A DNA stretch of 64,000 bases from Mangrovitalea sediminis (GTDB lineage Bacteria > Pseudomonadota > Gammaproteobacteria > Pseudomonadales > Oleiphilaceae). Shown here piece after piece: positions 7,181 to 15,783 of this stretch. Every line of letters begins with the position of its first letter. The first letter of the stretch is position 1. The position numbers were made by a program, and so were the translations under genes. The notes beneath the pieces were generated by a model. That model was not told where the DNA came from, searched no databases, and saw nothing but the letters and a program-made list of their open reading frames with translations. Location: positions 589,159-653,158 of the forward strand of contig NZ_NTLB01000003.1 in the NCBI RefSeq assembly GCF_002514725.1. The letters run 5' to 3'.

Positions 7181-8629
7181 TCAGGGGGATTCGGGTTGAA
7201 AGGTGCCGCCGTGCCACAGATGCATTGCGGCGTAAGCGCGCCAGGGGCGCCAGCGTTCGGCGATGGCCAGAATGCGCTTTGGTGAGCGTTCATCCAGCGC
7301 TTTCATGAGGCCTGCGTCAGCCGCCGGGAAGGCGTCCGGCCAGGAAAGGGCGCGCATGATGACGTATTGCGCTGTCCAGTCGCCAATGCCGGGCAGGGCC
7401 TTCAGGGAAGCGAGTGTCTGCTCGACCGGCGTGCCTGGGGACAGAATCAGCTCCCGGGTCGCACAAGCGGCAGCCAGCGCCTGTATCGCCGTGCTGCGCA
7501 TGCGGATAATCCCCATCTGGCCAAGCGTATCCGGGCTGGTTCCGGCCATTCGGGCCGCAGAAGGAAAAGTGCGATTCAATTCTGGGAAGGGCGTTTCGAG
7601 CGGTTCGCCCAGATCTGTTGCGATGCGCCCGGCCAGGGTGCGGGCGGCCTTTACCGTGATTTGTTGTCCCAAGACGGCTCGCACGGTCATCTCGAATCCG
7701 TCGAAGGCACCGGGTACCCTTAAGCCAGGACTGGTCCGGCTGAGTTCTCCCAGATGTGCATTGATCTCGTCGGGACGGCAGTCCAGGTCGAACAGTCGCT
7801 TGACCCGTCCCAGCACTTCAGGCGCTACCGCGGCCAGAGACCCCGACAGTATCACTTCCAGTGTATGGCGTTGTGGCAGGTGGGCCACGCTGAGCCAGCC
7901 CCGGTACACCCGTTCGCCGCGGTCGATGGTCACGGTACGAAGGTAGCGGTCATCGGCGACCCATTCGACATTGGCGATGGCGCGGTAGGCGAGGAAGCCC
8001 AGCTGCGTCTCCCACGCATAGGGTGGACGATAGGCCAGTTCGAACCGGAGTTCGCTTCGCGGGGCGGCTTCGGGCGTTTTGCGTAGATCCCGTGGTTGTA
8101 ACCGGTACCGTTCCCGAAACAGGGTGTTGAAGCGTCGAACGCTGCCGAAGCCGGCCGCCATGGCAATATCCGTCACCGGCAGGTCAGTGTCGGTCAGCAG
8201 GCGCTTGGCGAGTAGCAGGCGTTGTGTCTGGGCATAGGCCACGGGCGTGACGCCGAATTCACCCGTGAAGACGCGGCGGAGGTGGCGGTCGCTGGTTTCC
8301 AGCCGGGCTGCCAGGGTACTGAGATCGCTGTCCGTCAGCACTCCGTCGTCGATCAGGCTGGCCGCTGCATGGGCGATCTGGCGTCCTGCGTCCACCCGGG
8401 CGTGCCCTGGCGCAAGTTCCGGCCGGCAGCGCAGGCAGGGCCGGAAACCAGCCGCCTCGGCGGCTGCGGCACTGGGGTAGAAGTGGCAGTTCTCCGGACG
8501 GGGTGTGCGTACGCGGCAAACCGGCCGGCAGTAGATGCCGGTGGAGGATACGCCGACGTAAAAGCGTCCGTCGAAGCGGGCGTCCCGTGCCAGGAGCGCC
8601 TTGTAACAAATCTCGGTCTCTATCCACAT
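7181..8629 (-). CDS. AdaA-AlkA fusion: methyl-phosphotriester acceptor/AraC regulator plus 3-methyladenine DNA glycosylase
   Basis: About 482 residues with four parts in order: an Ada N-terminal zinc domain with acceptor Cys in STGIYCRPVC and further Cys in PENCHFYP and FRPCLRCRPE; an AraC-type DNA-binding domain (helices LARLETSDRHLRRVF and IAMAAGFGSVRRFNTLF); an AlkA N-terminal domain; and a HhH-GPD glycosylase domain with LPGIGDWTAQYV and the catalytic Asp in FPAADAGL. It probably senses alkyl phosphotriesters, activates its own operon with ogt, and excises alkylated bases. The frame is open up to 8,719; 8,629 is chosen because MWIETEICYKALLARDARFDGRF matches the usual family start, with 8,653 as alternative. 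Confidence 0.9.
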   Translation of the reverse strand: MWIETEICYKALLARDARFDGRFYVGVSSTGIYCRPVCRVRTPRPENCHFYPSAAAAEAAGFRPCLRCRPELAPGHARVDAGRQIAHAAASLIDDGVLTDSDLSTLAARLETSDRHLRRVFTGEFGVTPVAYAQTQRLLLAKRLLTDTDLPVTDIAMAAGFGSVRRFNTLFRERYRLQPRDLRKTPEAAPRSELRFELAYRPPYAWETQLGFLAYRAIANVEWVADDRYLRTVTIDRGERVYRGWLSVAHLPQRHTLEVILSGSLAAVAPEVLGRVKRLFDLDCRPDEINAHLGELSRTSPGLRVPGAFDGFEMTVRAVLGQQITVKAARTLAGRIATDLGEPLETPFPELNRTFPSAARMAGTSPDTLGQMGIIRMRSTAIQALAAACATRELILSPGTPVEQTLASLKALPGIGDWTAQYVIMRALSWPDAFPAADAGLMKALDERSPKRILAIAERWRPWRAYAAMHLWHGGTFQPESP

Positions 8630-8763
8630 GACGCTATCATAACGGGCTTGCATGTCCTGGACTCGCCATTTTCGGACATTATGTTGGTTTGATGCGGCGC
8701 AAGGTTTCCTGCCTGCCATCCGTGCAGCATAGGCAGCAGGTAGCGGATGAAAGGGGAACCGTC

Positions 8764-9357
8764 ATGGAACGAAAGATTTTGGTTATTCAGGGGCATCCCG
8801 ATGCGTCGACGCAGCACCTTTGCCACCAGATTGGAGCGGCTTATTCCGACGGCGCCCGGGACGCCGGTCATGACGTGCGGGAACTGGATATCGGCCGACT
8901 CGAATTTTCAATTCTGCGAAGTACCGCCGACTGGCAGGACGGGACGCCGTCACCCGCGATTAGAGAAGCGCAGGATGCCATTCGCCGGGCGCAGCACCTG
9001 GTGTTGATCTACCCGCTCTGGCTGGGAGCTCCTCCGGCTTTGCTCAAAGGTTTTCTGGAGCAGGTCTTTCGACCGGGATTTGCCTCTCCCGATAGCCCCA
9101 AAAAGGGCAAGTCGCGTTTTCCCCATCCATTGCGGGGGAAGAGCGTCCGGATTGTGATCACGATGGGAATGCCGAGCTGGTTTTATCGCCTGCACTTCGG
9201 CGCCCATAGCCTGCGAAGCCTCAAGCGCAACATCCTGGGTTTTCTCGGCGCCGGGCCGATCCGAACCTCGTTGGTCGGTATGGTGGAAGCCATGCCTGAA
9301 CAACGGCGTGAACGGCTGCTAACGCAGATGCGGCATCTGGGCGAACGGGCGCGTTAG
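8764..9357 (+). CDS. NAD(P)H-dependent quinone reductase-like flavodoxin-fold protein
   Basis: 197 residues of the KefF/MdaB-type NAD(P)H dehydrogenase (quinone) family. The N-terminal ILVIQGHPDAST is the FMN phosphate-binding loop; AQHLVLIYPLWLGAPPALLKGFLEQVF is the typical central signature, followed by a catalytic-region VITMGMPSWFYR. It is probably a cytosolic two-electron quinone reductase. The start is supported by AAAGGGGA seven bases upstream. The gene is divergent from adaA-alkA and overlaps the convergent MBL gene by four bases. Confidence 0.85.
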   Translation: MERKILVIQGHPDASTQHLCHQIGAAYSDGARDAGHDVRELDIGRLEFSILRSTADWQDGTPSPAIREAQDAIRRAQHLVLIYPLWLGAPPALLKGFLEQVFRPGFASPDSPKKGKSRFPHPLRGKSVRIVITMGMPSWFYRLHFGAHSLRSLKRNILGFLGAGPIRTSLVGMVEAMPEQRRERLLTQMRHLGERAR

Positions 9358-10304
9358 GCTATCCGGTCCAGCCAGACATCCAACCCCTGGGCGTTCAGTT
9401 TGGCGTCTGTGCGTAGAATCTCTTCCACAACCCGGTCGGGAAGCCGGCAACCATGCTGGCGGACCTGGTTGCGCAAGTAGTGCCACAGGTCTTCGGCGAT
9501 CCGCTCAAGCCGGCTATCGCCAGCGTGGCGATGTTCCTCCGCGATACGCACATATTCGTCGATCCGCTGATGCAGCTGACGGGCCAGCTCCGGCAGCCCC
9601 GTGACCTCGCCGAAGTGGGTGAGGTAGGCGGCGCGGGTATTCAGGCCGACGATGTGGTTTACCGAGTCGTGTAAGGCGGCGGGGTCGAATTGGGTTGGCG
9701 TTGTGGTGGGGAAAATAAAGGCGCCATTGGCGGTGTCGAATTCCCGGTACGAGATCCCGAAGGTGTCGCCGGTAAACACCGCGGAGGCGTCGACATCGTG
9801 AATGCAGTAATGATGGAGCGCATGCCCCGGCGTATGCAGGAATCGGAATTCTGATGAGCCCAGTCTGAGGCTGTCGCCATCCGCCACCTCGATAACGCGT
9901 TCCGCCGGGACCGGAAGGATGGTGCCGTAAAGACGGTTGAAGGTTTCGTCGCCATACACGCCGCGCGTACTGGCTATCAGCTTTTCCGGGTCGATCATGT
10001 GCCGGCTGCCGCGGGGGTGGATTACCATGCGGGCATCGGGTAATGCGGCCATAAGGGTCCCTGCGCCGCCGGCATGATCCAGGTGAACGTGAGTGACCAT
10101 GACATAATCTACCTGCTCGGGCGCGATATTCCGCTCACGCAGGGCTTCGAGCACCAACGGCGTGCCAGGGGCTGTTCCCGTATCGACCAACGCCGCGCGG
10201 CCATCGCGCACGATCAGGTGGCAGGCGTCGAGCAGGGGCCGTATGTAATCGGTATCGATGGCGGTGATCCCGTTGTCGTATTCAATGCAATTGATCTTTG
10301 ACAT
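9354..10304 (-). CDS. MBL-fold metallo-hydrolase
   Basis: A 316-residue metallo-beta-lactamase-fold protein. The zinc-binding motif THVHLDHAGG is complete, with further ligands in HTPGHALHHY and FTGDTFG and a late His in YLTHFGEV. It resembles glyoxalase-II-like hydrolases with an extra C-terminal helical region (about 210-316). The substrate is unknown. AAGGGG lies seven bases before the chosen ATG (reverse strand), favouring it over the upstream 10,322 codon. Confidence 0.85.
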   Translation of the reverse strand: MSKINCIEYDNGITAIDTDYIRPLLDACHLIVRDGRAALVDTGTAPGTPLVLEALRERNIAPEQVDYVMVTHVHLDHAGGAGTLMAALPDARMVIHPRGSRHMIDPEKLIASTRGVYGDETFNRLYGTILPVPAERVIEVADGDSLRLGSSEFRFLHTPGHALHHYCIHDVDASAVFTGDTFGISYREFDTANGAFIFPTTTPTQFDPAALHDSVNHIVGLNTRAAYLTHFGEVTGLPELARQLHQRIDEYVRIAEEHRHAGDSRLERIAEDLWHYLRNQVRQHGCRLPDRVVEEILRTDAKLNAQGLDVWLDRIA

Positions 10305-10490
10305 GCGCAGGCCCCTTGGCAAGACATCGTAATCCAGGTTTATCGCAGTCGCTGGCGTCGAGGTACCGCCAAGGACATGTCGAGACTGTCCCCGATCGCG
10401 CTGGTGGGGTCAAGGCTGTGGAAGGTTCCAAGTTTTTCACAACAGACCGGTTTCTTCCCGCCCCCTTTGCCGTTAGAATACTGGCCCTTC

Positions 10491-10580
10491 GGAGAGGTGG
10501 CTGAGCGGTTGAAAGCGCACGACTCGAAATCGTGTTTACGGGCGACCGTAACGAGGGTTCGAATCCCTCCCTCTCCGCCA
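10491..10580 (+). tRNA. tRNA-Ser (anticodon CGA)
   Basis: 90 bases including an encoded CCA. The acceptor stem GGAGAGG pairs with CCTCTCC plus the discriminator G; the anticodon stem-loop CACGACTCGAAATCGTG gives anticodon CGA. There is a long variable arm typical of class II serine tRNAs and a TPsiC arm with GGTTCGAATCC. A strong terminator follows at 10,590. The last 19 bases are duplicated 177 bases downstream. Confidence 0.95.
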
Positions 10581-10666
10581 GTTAATAAAGAACCCGGCCT
10601 TGTGCCGGGTTTTTTATTGACCGGAGACTGGGCAGGGTGAGAAGCCTCGCGGGTTCGACCGTAGCC
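10562..10666 (+). repeat. 105-bp direct repeat, copy 1 (tRNA 3' end plus terminator)
   Basis: Starts inside the tRNA-Ser 3' end, runs through the CCA and the terminator and ends in GACCGTAGCC. It is identical to 10,739-10,843 over 105 bases by reading. Confidence 0.9.
10590..10617 (+). terminator. Rho-independent terminator after tRNA-Ser
   Basis: AACCCGGC, a loop of about five bases, GCCGGGTT and a run of T. A classical intrinsic terminator ten bases after the tRNA. Confidence 0.9.
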
Positions 10667-10738
10667 AGCAACGCTGGCGAAGGAACGTCGGAGCAAAGCG
10701 ACGACGGCCCCGAAGGGGTGAGCCGCGTAGCGGCGAAT

Positions 10739-10843
10739 AATCCCTCCCTCTCCGCCAGTTAATAAAGAACCCGGCCTTGTGCCGGGTTTTTTATTGACCG
10801 GAGACTGGGCAGGGTGAGAAGCCTCGCGGGTTCGACCGTAGCC
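10739..10843 (+). repeat. 105-bp direct repeat, copy 2 (orphan tRNA 3' end plus terminator)
   Basis: Identical to 10,562-10,666, but the tRNA body is absent: only the last 19 tRNA bases (through GCCA) and a second copy of the terminator (10,767-10,794) are kept. The spacer 10,667-10,738 carries no gene. It could be a tandem duplication or an attachment-site-like scar at a tRNA gene. Confidence 0.9.
10767..10794 (+). terminator. Duplicated terminator hairpin
   Basis: The second copy of the CCCGGC/GCCGGG hairpin with a T-run, inside direct repeat copy 2. On the opposite strand it lies beyond the stop of the diguanylate cyclase gene and may also serve that gene. Confidence 0.75.
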
Positions 10844-10856
10844 GGTAAAGGGCCCG

Positions 10857-12017
10857 TCAGCCAGCTAAAGAGGCCGATCGTTTTTCCTGAACACAAACAC
10901 AATTGCGGCCCTGGTGCTTGGCTTGATACATCAACTGGTCGGCGTCGTTCAATAACGTCTCGAAGTTGATGCGACCGGATGCGGAGGCAATGCCGAAGCT
11001 GGCTGTCACCTTAATGTTGCGTTCTGGCAAAACCACAGGTGTGGTTGCGATCTTTTGCCGTATGCGTTCGGCAATCATGAGAGTGGTCTCTGCGCTGAGG
11101 CCGGGCAGCAATATCACAAACTCTTCTCCACCGATGCGGGCAACCAGATCGGACGCTCGGGAGAAATGCTCCAGTTGTCTGGCGACCTCGGCCAGCACCA
11201 AATCCCCAACCTGGTGGCCATGCGTATCATTGATCCGTTTGAAATGATCAATGTCCACGACAATGACGTTGAGTGCTGAGTTTCTCGCTTTCAGGATCGG
11301 TAACAGGGTGGTCAGCGCGTTCGATAAGCCCCGGCGATTCAATACGCCTGTCAGAGGGTCGTTGAGTGCCTGATTGAGCAGTTGGCGATGTTTGTGTATG
11401 AGGATGGCGGTCAGGAAACCGATGGAAACCAGGACGAAGCTGCTCGTTGTGGTAACAAAGGCGAGGGAATAGGCCGTAAGTAAGGCGTCGGCTTCGTAGC
11501 CTAGGTAAAACTGTACCGGTGCCGTCACAACCACTAATAAGGCGCCGAACGCAATCAGCCCATTGCCAACATTTTTCAATTTCAGGGCGCGTTGAAATGA
11601 TGTGTAGAAAATACCCGAATAGGCGATGAACGCGTATGTAGAGACGATCATGAGGTGTTGCAAGGGTTGCGTGGCGCGCCAATTAAGGAAAAAGACAAAG
11701 CAGTGAAAGCCGATAGTGAGAATGAGTTTGTTTGAGACTTTTGAATACTGCTTGACGGCAATAAATAATAAAAATCCGCTGATAATATAGGCGGATCCTG
11801 CCGGAATTAATGGGTGCCTATGACCGTCGATATCTTTCAGCGCAAACAGAATCCAGCCGATGATGCTGAACACAAAGAAGGCTTTGAACAAACGAATGGA
11901 GGCAACTGGTAACGTTTTGCTTTGCAGAGAAAAAGTGACTAGAACAATGCCGCCCGTTAGCAGGATGAGTGCAAGGTGCAAGGCATAAATATAGGTGTGA
12001 AGGCTTATCTCGAGCAT
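10857..12017 (-). CDS. Membrane-bound diguanylate cyclase (GGDEF)
   Basis: 386 residues. The first 210 or so hold about seven hydrophobic segments forming a membrane sensor of unrecognised type. The C-terminal domain starts [11 protein letters not shown] and contains [19 protein letters not shown] and an intact RIGGEEF active site (GGEEF at 296-300). An RxxD inhibitory site (RASD, 287-290) lies five residues before it. It should make cyclic di-GMP from two GTP with product inhibition. No partner gene is adjacent. It stands alone on the reverse strand. Confidence 0.92.
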   Translation of the reverse strand: MLEISLHTYIYALHLALILLTGGIVLVTFSLQSKTLPVASIRLFKAFFVFSIIGWILFALKDIDGHRHPLIPAGSAYIISGFLLFIAVKQYSKVSNKLILTIGFHCFVFFLNWRATQPLQHLMIVSTYAFIAYSGIFYTSFQRALKLKNVGNGLIAFGALLVVVTAPVQFYLGYEADALLTAYSLAFVTTTSSFVLVSIGFLTAILIHKHRQLLNQALNDPLTGVLNRRGLSNALTTLLPILKARNSALNVIVVDIDHFKRINDTHGHQVGDLVLAEVARQLEHFSRASDLVARIGGEEFVILLPGLSAETTLMIAERIRQKIATTPVVLPERNIKVTASFGIASASGRINFETLLNDADQLMYQAKHQGRNCVCVQEKRSASLAG

Positions 12018-12497
12018 GACGTTCCAAGAGAATTTCGGGATGCGTTCATTCGATGCTCTGGGTCCGGTGATCCAGGCCTTTTGTCGTTAGAATTCAGCGA
12101 TAATCCTCAGGGGGGACGGGCCGATTGCGCCCGCGGGATTTTGCACGGCAGTAGGTGCCTGAATATTCGGTCATGTTATGCCGTGAAATTTCGTTGTCGT
12201 TTCCGCGCCAATCTTCCGGCTTTTTCGGCGTTTCGGCAAGCGCTAAAAAGGCAATGCAGTGGCTGGCCTGCTGCGCGAACGTCGTTGCTTAAGGCACTGT
12301 TGTTTAGGGGCTATCCCTAACCGTTGAGGTTGCTTTTCCCATCGGGTCGAGCCGGCTCTGATGTGGCTTTTCCTGCTGAACCAAGGCGGTTTCCCTTGAT
12401 GAAGCGTACAATCCGCTGAGCCAGATCAAGATAAATTTTCCCTTGTTGAGCATAATCCCAAACATTCCTGTATTTCCTAGCAAGAAGGAATATCACC
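12018..12497. other. Intergenic region, no gene recognised
   Basis: 480 bases between two divergent genes. Short frames here have no family resemblance and poor starts. It presumably holds the promoters of the diguanylate cyclase and rhodanese genes; no operator can be defined with confidence. Confidence 0.5.
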
Positions 12498-12878
12498 ATG
12501 AAAACGGCTCATGACTTGGTACAGGCTGCCAAGGCGCAAATTCAGGAAATTTCTGTCGATCAATCGGACGACGCGATCCGACAGGCGGATCTGCTGATCG
12601 ACGTTCGCGAACCCGACGAATACCACGCAGGCCATATTCCGGGAGCGGTGAATATTCCGCGGGGGCTGCTGGAATTCAAACTCACCAACGACCAGGCCCT
12701 GGAAGACCGAAACCTGAATATCGTGCTCTACTGTAAGAACAGCGGTCGGGCGGCGCTTTCAGCGGTTGCCATGAAGGAAATGGGGTACCTTCACGTGCAG
12801 TCGATCACCGGTGGTATCGAGGCATGGCACGGAGCGGGTAAGCCGCTGATTACGCCCAGGCTGCCGGATTTCGAGTAG
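12498..12878 (+). CDS. Rhodanese-like sulfurtransferase
   Basis: A 126-residue single rhodanese domain. CH2A-like LIDVREPDEYHAGHIPGAVNIPRG and the active-site loop YCKNSGR with catalytic Cys79 are intact, as is the C-terminal GGIEAWHGAG. It transfers sulfane sulfur to a thiol acceptor in the cytoplasm (no signal peptide). The six-residue CKNSGR loop fits sulfurtransferases rather than Cdc25-type phosphatases. AAGGAA precedes the ATG. Confidence 0.9.
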   Translation: MKTAHDLVQAAKAQIQEISVDQSDDAIRQADLLIDVREPDEYHAGHIPGAVNIPRGLLEFKLTNDQALEDRNLNIVLYCKNSGRAALSAVAMKEMGYLHVQSITGGIEAWHGAGKPLITPRLPDFE

Positions 12879-12956
12879 CAGAAGGAAGCGCTTCGGTTCG
12901 GTGCAGGTCCGGGATCGAAAAGGGGAAATGGCGGGTGTTTGCCTGAATCCATCGCC

Positions 12957-14828
12957 TCACTCTGACATGACGTTGGCGTGGGCCAGGTGCAGCTCGCGCA
13001 GCATGGCCCGCTTCTTCGCCTGGTGGGCCTGCATGCGCTTCATGATGTTATCCAGCGCCTGCATGGCTTCCACCACATGGGGCCCTTTGTTGAGCATCAC
13101 GCACTCCGCCCGGTGGCCCATGGCGGCATCGGTAATCTCCGCCCGTGAGGGCATGCCTTTCTGTGCCAGCGTTTCCAGGACCTGAGTTGCCCAGATCACG
13201 GGAATATGGGCCGCTTCGCAAATCCAGAGAATTTCCTCCTGCACCTCGGCCAGTCGCTCGAAGCCGCACTCGATCGCCAGGTCTCCGCGCGCAATCATCA
13301 CGCCGCAACCTGGCCACTTCATGGCCGCGAGAATCATGGCGGGCAGGTTGTCGAAAGCCCGTCGGGTTTCCACTTTCAGTACCAACCCAGAGGGACGGCT
13401 GCCAAGGTGCTGAAGCGCGTTTTCGAGTGCTTCGACGTCCCGGGCGGTATTGACGAAGGACATTTCAACCACGTCGGCGTGAGCGGCGATGAAGGGCAGG
13501 TTCTGGATGTCTTCGTCTGTGAGGGCGGGCAGGTCCAGGTGGCTGTCCGGCAGGTTGATGCCTTTGTCAGCGCGTAACTTTGATCCACCGGGGGCCGCAT
13601 GGCGGATTCTGACAAGTAGTCTGTCCGGCGTCACGGTTTCAATCACGCCGCCAATCTTGCCGTCGTCGAACCAGATGGATTCGCCCGCCTGTACCTGCGC
13701 GAAAATACGGGGAATGGTGCAGCCGATAGCGGCCGATGTCGTGGGGCATCCCTGAGGGACGGTCCGGGCATTGTGGCCAGGTGTCAGGTCGGCTGTGAGC
13801 GTGAGCAGGTCGCCGGTGTTCAGTCGCAAAAAGCCCTCGCGTGCCGGTAGGGCGTCGAGTCGGGTAACGGCCTGATGGAGGGACAAGGGAGCCGCGTCGT
13901 ATCGCAGCGCGGTACCGGGGACCAGATAGCAGGTCTTGAGGGATTCCGCCCAGCAACCTTCCGGGGTCACCGCAGAAACCGTCCAGCGGCGGCGGGCGCC
14001 ACGGGCGTCGAGTAACCTGATGATACTGCCTTCGGTCAATCCTGCGAGCCAGTCGGCGGCGACGGCCAGTGCTGCGTCAGCGGCGGCGGGGGCGCTTTGA
14101 GGGGCTGTTGTCAGCCAGACTCGAGCCGGCGTTACCACCGCTCCAAATTCATCGCGTCTTGGGCGCACTCGTACCACCATCGGTCCGGGTTCCACGGGCC
14201 CTGTTCGCAGCTTGGGGCCTCCCAGATCCATCACCACCCGGCAGTGTTTACCCAGTTGTTGTTCCGCCTGCCGCAGATGCTCGATCATCGCTGCCCACTG
14301 ATCCGGTCCATCGTGAGCGCAGTTGATACGCATGCAGTCCATACCTGCGTCCAGTAGACGGCGCAGCAGACCCGCGTCGGTTGCCGCCTCGCTGGGCATT
14401 GTCACCATGATTCGGGTGCTGCGTTCATCGGGGGCGGGGCCGAGTAACATTTCCGTATGGTCTCTCAGCAGTGATTGCCCCCTGGAAAAGTCGGCTGGGC
14501 AGGGCGAAGTCTTTTCATCGGAAGCATCGCCAGCCAGACCTTTCAGTGCCAGCAGCACCGCGTCCAGCGTTGCGAGTACCGAGGACTCCGCCCGGCCAAG
14601 GGAGGACAGCCCCAGCGTGGCAAGCCGCATCTGCAGGGATCGGATATCGTGCCGTCGCAGGGCCAGGTAGAGCAGAAGGTTATCGGCGCTGTCCCGGTAG
14701 TCCGGGTGAATGGCGTATCCCTGGCGGTGGGCGTGTGTGGCCTGCGCGATGACGTCGGACCTTAGTGCTTCCAGTTCGCGTCGCAGGGATGCGATCTCTG
14801 TAGCCCGTGTTGAGTGGTCAGCTGGCAT
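12957..14828 (-). CDS. Atypical pyruvate kinase-like protein
   Basis: 623 residues. An N-terminal helical extension of roughly 140 residues precedes a pyruvate kinase barrel whose landmarks are present but altered: DAGMDCMRINCAHDG, VVMDLGGPKLRTG, IWFDDGKIGG, RADKGINLPDSHLDLPALT, VEMSFVNTARDV, LVLKVETRRAFDNLP and IARGDLAIECGF (Mg/PEP site). The loop that in canonical enzymes reads VMLSGE is VMLNKG, and the protein ends soon after, so the C-terminal allosteric domain is missing. It may still be a pyruvate kinase, or a related phosphotransferase. ATG 14,828 has AAGGG upstream; the frame extends to 15,035. Confidence 0.75.
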   Translation of the reverse strand: MPADHSTRATEIASLRRELEALRSDVIAQATHAHRQGYAIHPDYRDSADNLLLYLALRRHDIRSLQMRLATLGLSSLGRAESSVLATLDAVLLALKGLAGDASDEKTSPCPADFSRGQSLLRDHTEMLLGPAPDERSTRIMVTMPSEAATDAGLLRRLLDAGMDCMRINCAHDGPDQWAAMIEHLRQAEQQLGKHCRVVMDLGGPKLRTGPVEPGPMVVRVRPRRDEFGAVVTPARVWLTTAPQSAPAAADAALAVAADWLAGLTEGSIIRLLDARGARRRWTVSAVTPEGCWAESLKTCYLVPGTALRYDAAPLSLHQAVTRLDALPAREGFLRLNTGDLLTLTADLTPGHNARTVPQGCPTTSAAIGCTIPRIFAQVQAGESIWFDDGKIGGVIETVTPDRLLVRIRHAAPGGSKLRADKGINLPDSHLDLPALTDEDIQNLPFIAAHADVVEMSFVNTARDVEALENALQHLGSRPSGLVLKVETRRAFDNLPAMILAAMKWPGCGVMIARGDLAIECGFERLAEVQEEILWICEAAHIPVIWATQVLETLAQKGMPSRAEITDAAMGHRAECVMLNKGPHVVEAMQALDNIMKRMQAHQAKKRAMLRELHLAHANVMSE

Positions 14829-14999
14829 TCTGAAGCCCTTCATTATGTGGGCAGTGTGACGGCTTGGGGCAGATGGCTCCGTCTGTCCTTTCAATGTGAG
14901 ATTCTCGTGTGACGCTGTTGTGACAGTCAGGGGCTCGGCAAAAGCGAAAATGACTTCGGCAAGGTGCTGGGTCGGGAAAGGGAGCTGCATTATCTTGAA

Positions 15000-15036
15000 A
15001 TAGGTAATAGCTATTTCTAGCTTAAAGTTAATCAAT
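15000..15036 (+). promoter_or_regulatory. Candidate OxyR-binding site upstream of ahpC
   Basis: The half-site ATAGGTAATAGCTAT (15,000-15,014) matches ATAGnTnnnAnCTAT exactly. Seven bases later a weaker half-site (15,022-15,036) matches partly. It lies about 65-100 bases before the ahpC start, where OxyR activates ahpC in related bacteria. It could also influence the divergent pyruvate kinase gene. Confidence 0.6.
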
Positions 15037-15100
15037 TAGAGTAATTGTTGGTGGGCCCGTAACCTTGAATCCGTAACCCACTATCAAGGAGCTTTTACGA

Positions 15101-15664
15101 ATGTCTCTGATCAACACCGAAATCAAACCTTTCAAGGCGAACGCATTCAAGGCGGGCGAATTCATTCAGGTCAGCGACGAGGATCTGCGCGGCAAATGGT
15201 CTGTCGTCTTCTTCTACCCGGCTGACTTCACCTTTGTCTGCCCGACGGAACTGGAAGACCTGGCGGACAACTATGCCGAGTTCCAGAAGCTGGGTGTCGA
15301 AATCTACAGCGTTTCCACCGATACCCATTTCGCTCACAAGGCATGGCACGACACGTCCGACGCCATCGGCAAGATCAACTACACCATGGTCGGCGACCCG
15401 ACCGGCACCCTCAGCCGCAATTTCGATGTCATGATCGAAGAGGACGGTGTGGCGGATCGCGGTACTTTCGTGATCGATCCCGAAGGCCGTATCCAGATAG
15501 TTGAAGTGAATGCCGGCGGTGTCGGTCGCGATGCCAGCGAGCTGTTGCGTAAGATCAAGGCGGCTCAGTACGTCGCAGCCCACCCTGGCGAAGTTTGCCC
15601 GGCCAAGTGGAAGGAAGGCGAGAAGACGCTTGCTCCTTCGCTGGATCTTGTCGGCAAGATCTAA
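15101..15664 (+). CDS. ahpC: Alkyl hydroperoxide reductase peroxiredoxin AhpC
   Basis: A 187-residue typical 2-Cys peroxiredoxin. The peroxidatic Cys47 is in [13 protein letters not shown] and the resolving Cys166 in [10 protein letters not shown]; the conserved Arg lies in the VADRGTF region. It reduces hydrogen peroxide and organic hydroperoxides and is recycled by AhpF, whose gene follows after 119 bases. AAGGAG sits just before the start. A candidate OxyR site lies upstream. Confidence 0.97.
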   Translation: MSLINTEIKPFKANAFKAGEFIQVSDEDLRGKWSVVFFYPADFTFVCPTELEDLADNYAEFQKLGVEIYSVSTDTHFAHKAWHDTSDAIGKINYTMVGDPTGTLSRNFDVMIEEDGVADRGTFVIDPEGRIQIVEVNAGGVGRDASELLRKIKAAQYVAAHPGEVCPAKWKEGEKTLAPSLDLVGKI

Positions 15665-15674
15665 CGCCGCCCAG

Positions 15675-15738
15675 CGGGGCCAATCCGGCCCCGCCGCTAC
15701 CGAAATGACAGGCTTCTCAGACCCGGCTGTGCCGGGTC
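15675..15738 (+). other. Two tandem hairpins between ahpC and ahpF
   Basis: CGGGGCC/GGCCCCG (15,675-15,693, 5-base loop) and GACCCGGC/GCCGGGTC (15,720-15,738, 3-base loop). Neither is followed by a T-run, so they are more likely mRNA-stabilising or attenuating structures than full terminators. They could lower ahpF expression relative to ahpC. Confidence 0.6.
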
Positions 15739-15783
15739 CCTGGGAGCCTTTGACCCCAATTTTTGCCGAGGGAGGCATAAACG

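Noticed and set aside
7263..7946. + strand open frame opposite adaA-alkA
   Set aside because: The glycosylase domain on the reverse strand is complete; this is an antisense frame in GC-rich DNA.
10667..10738. Second tRNA gene between the 105-bp repeats
   Set aside because: The spacer does not fold as a tRNA body; only the 3' 19 bases are repeated.
12317..12499. 60-residue reverse frame upstream of the rhodanese gene
   Set aside because: It overlaps the rhodanese start, has no family resemblance and no ribosome site; more likely part of the promoter region.
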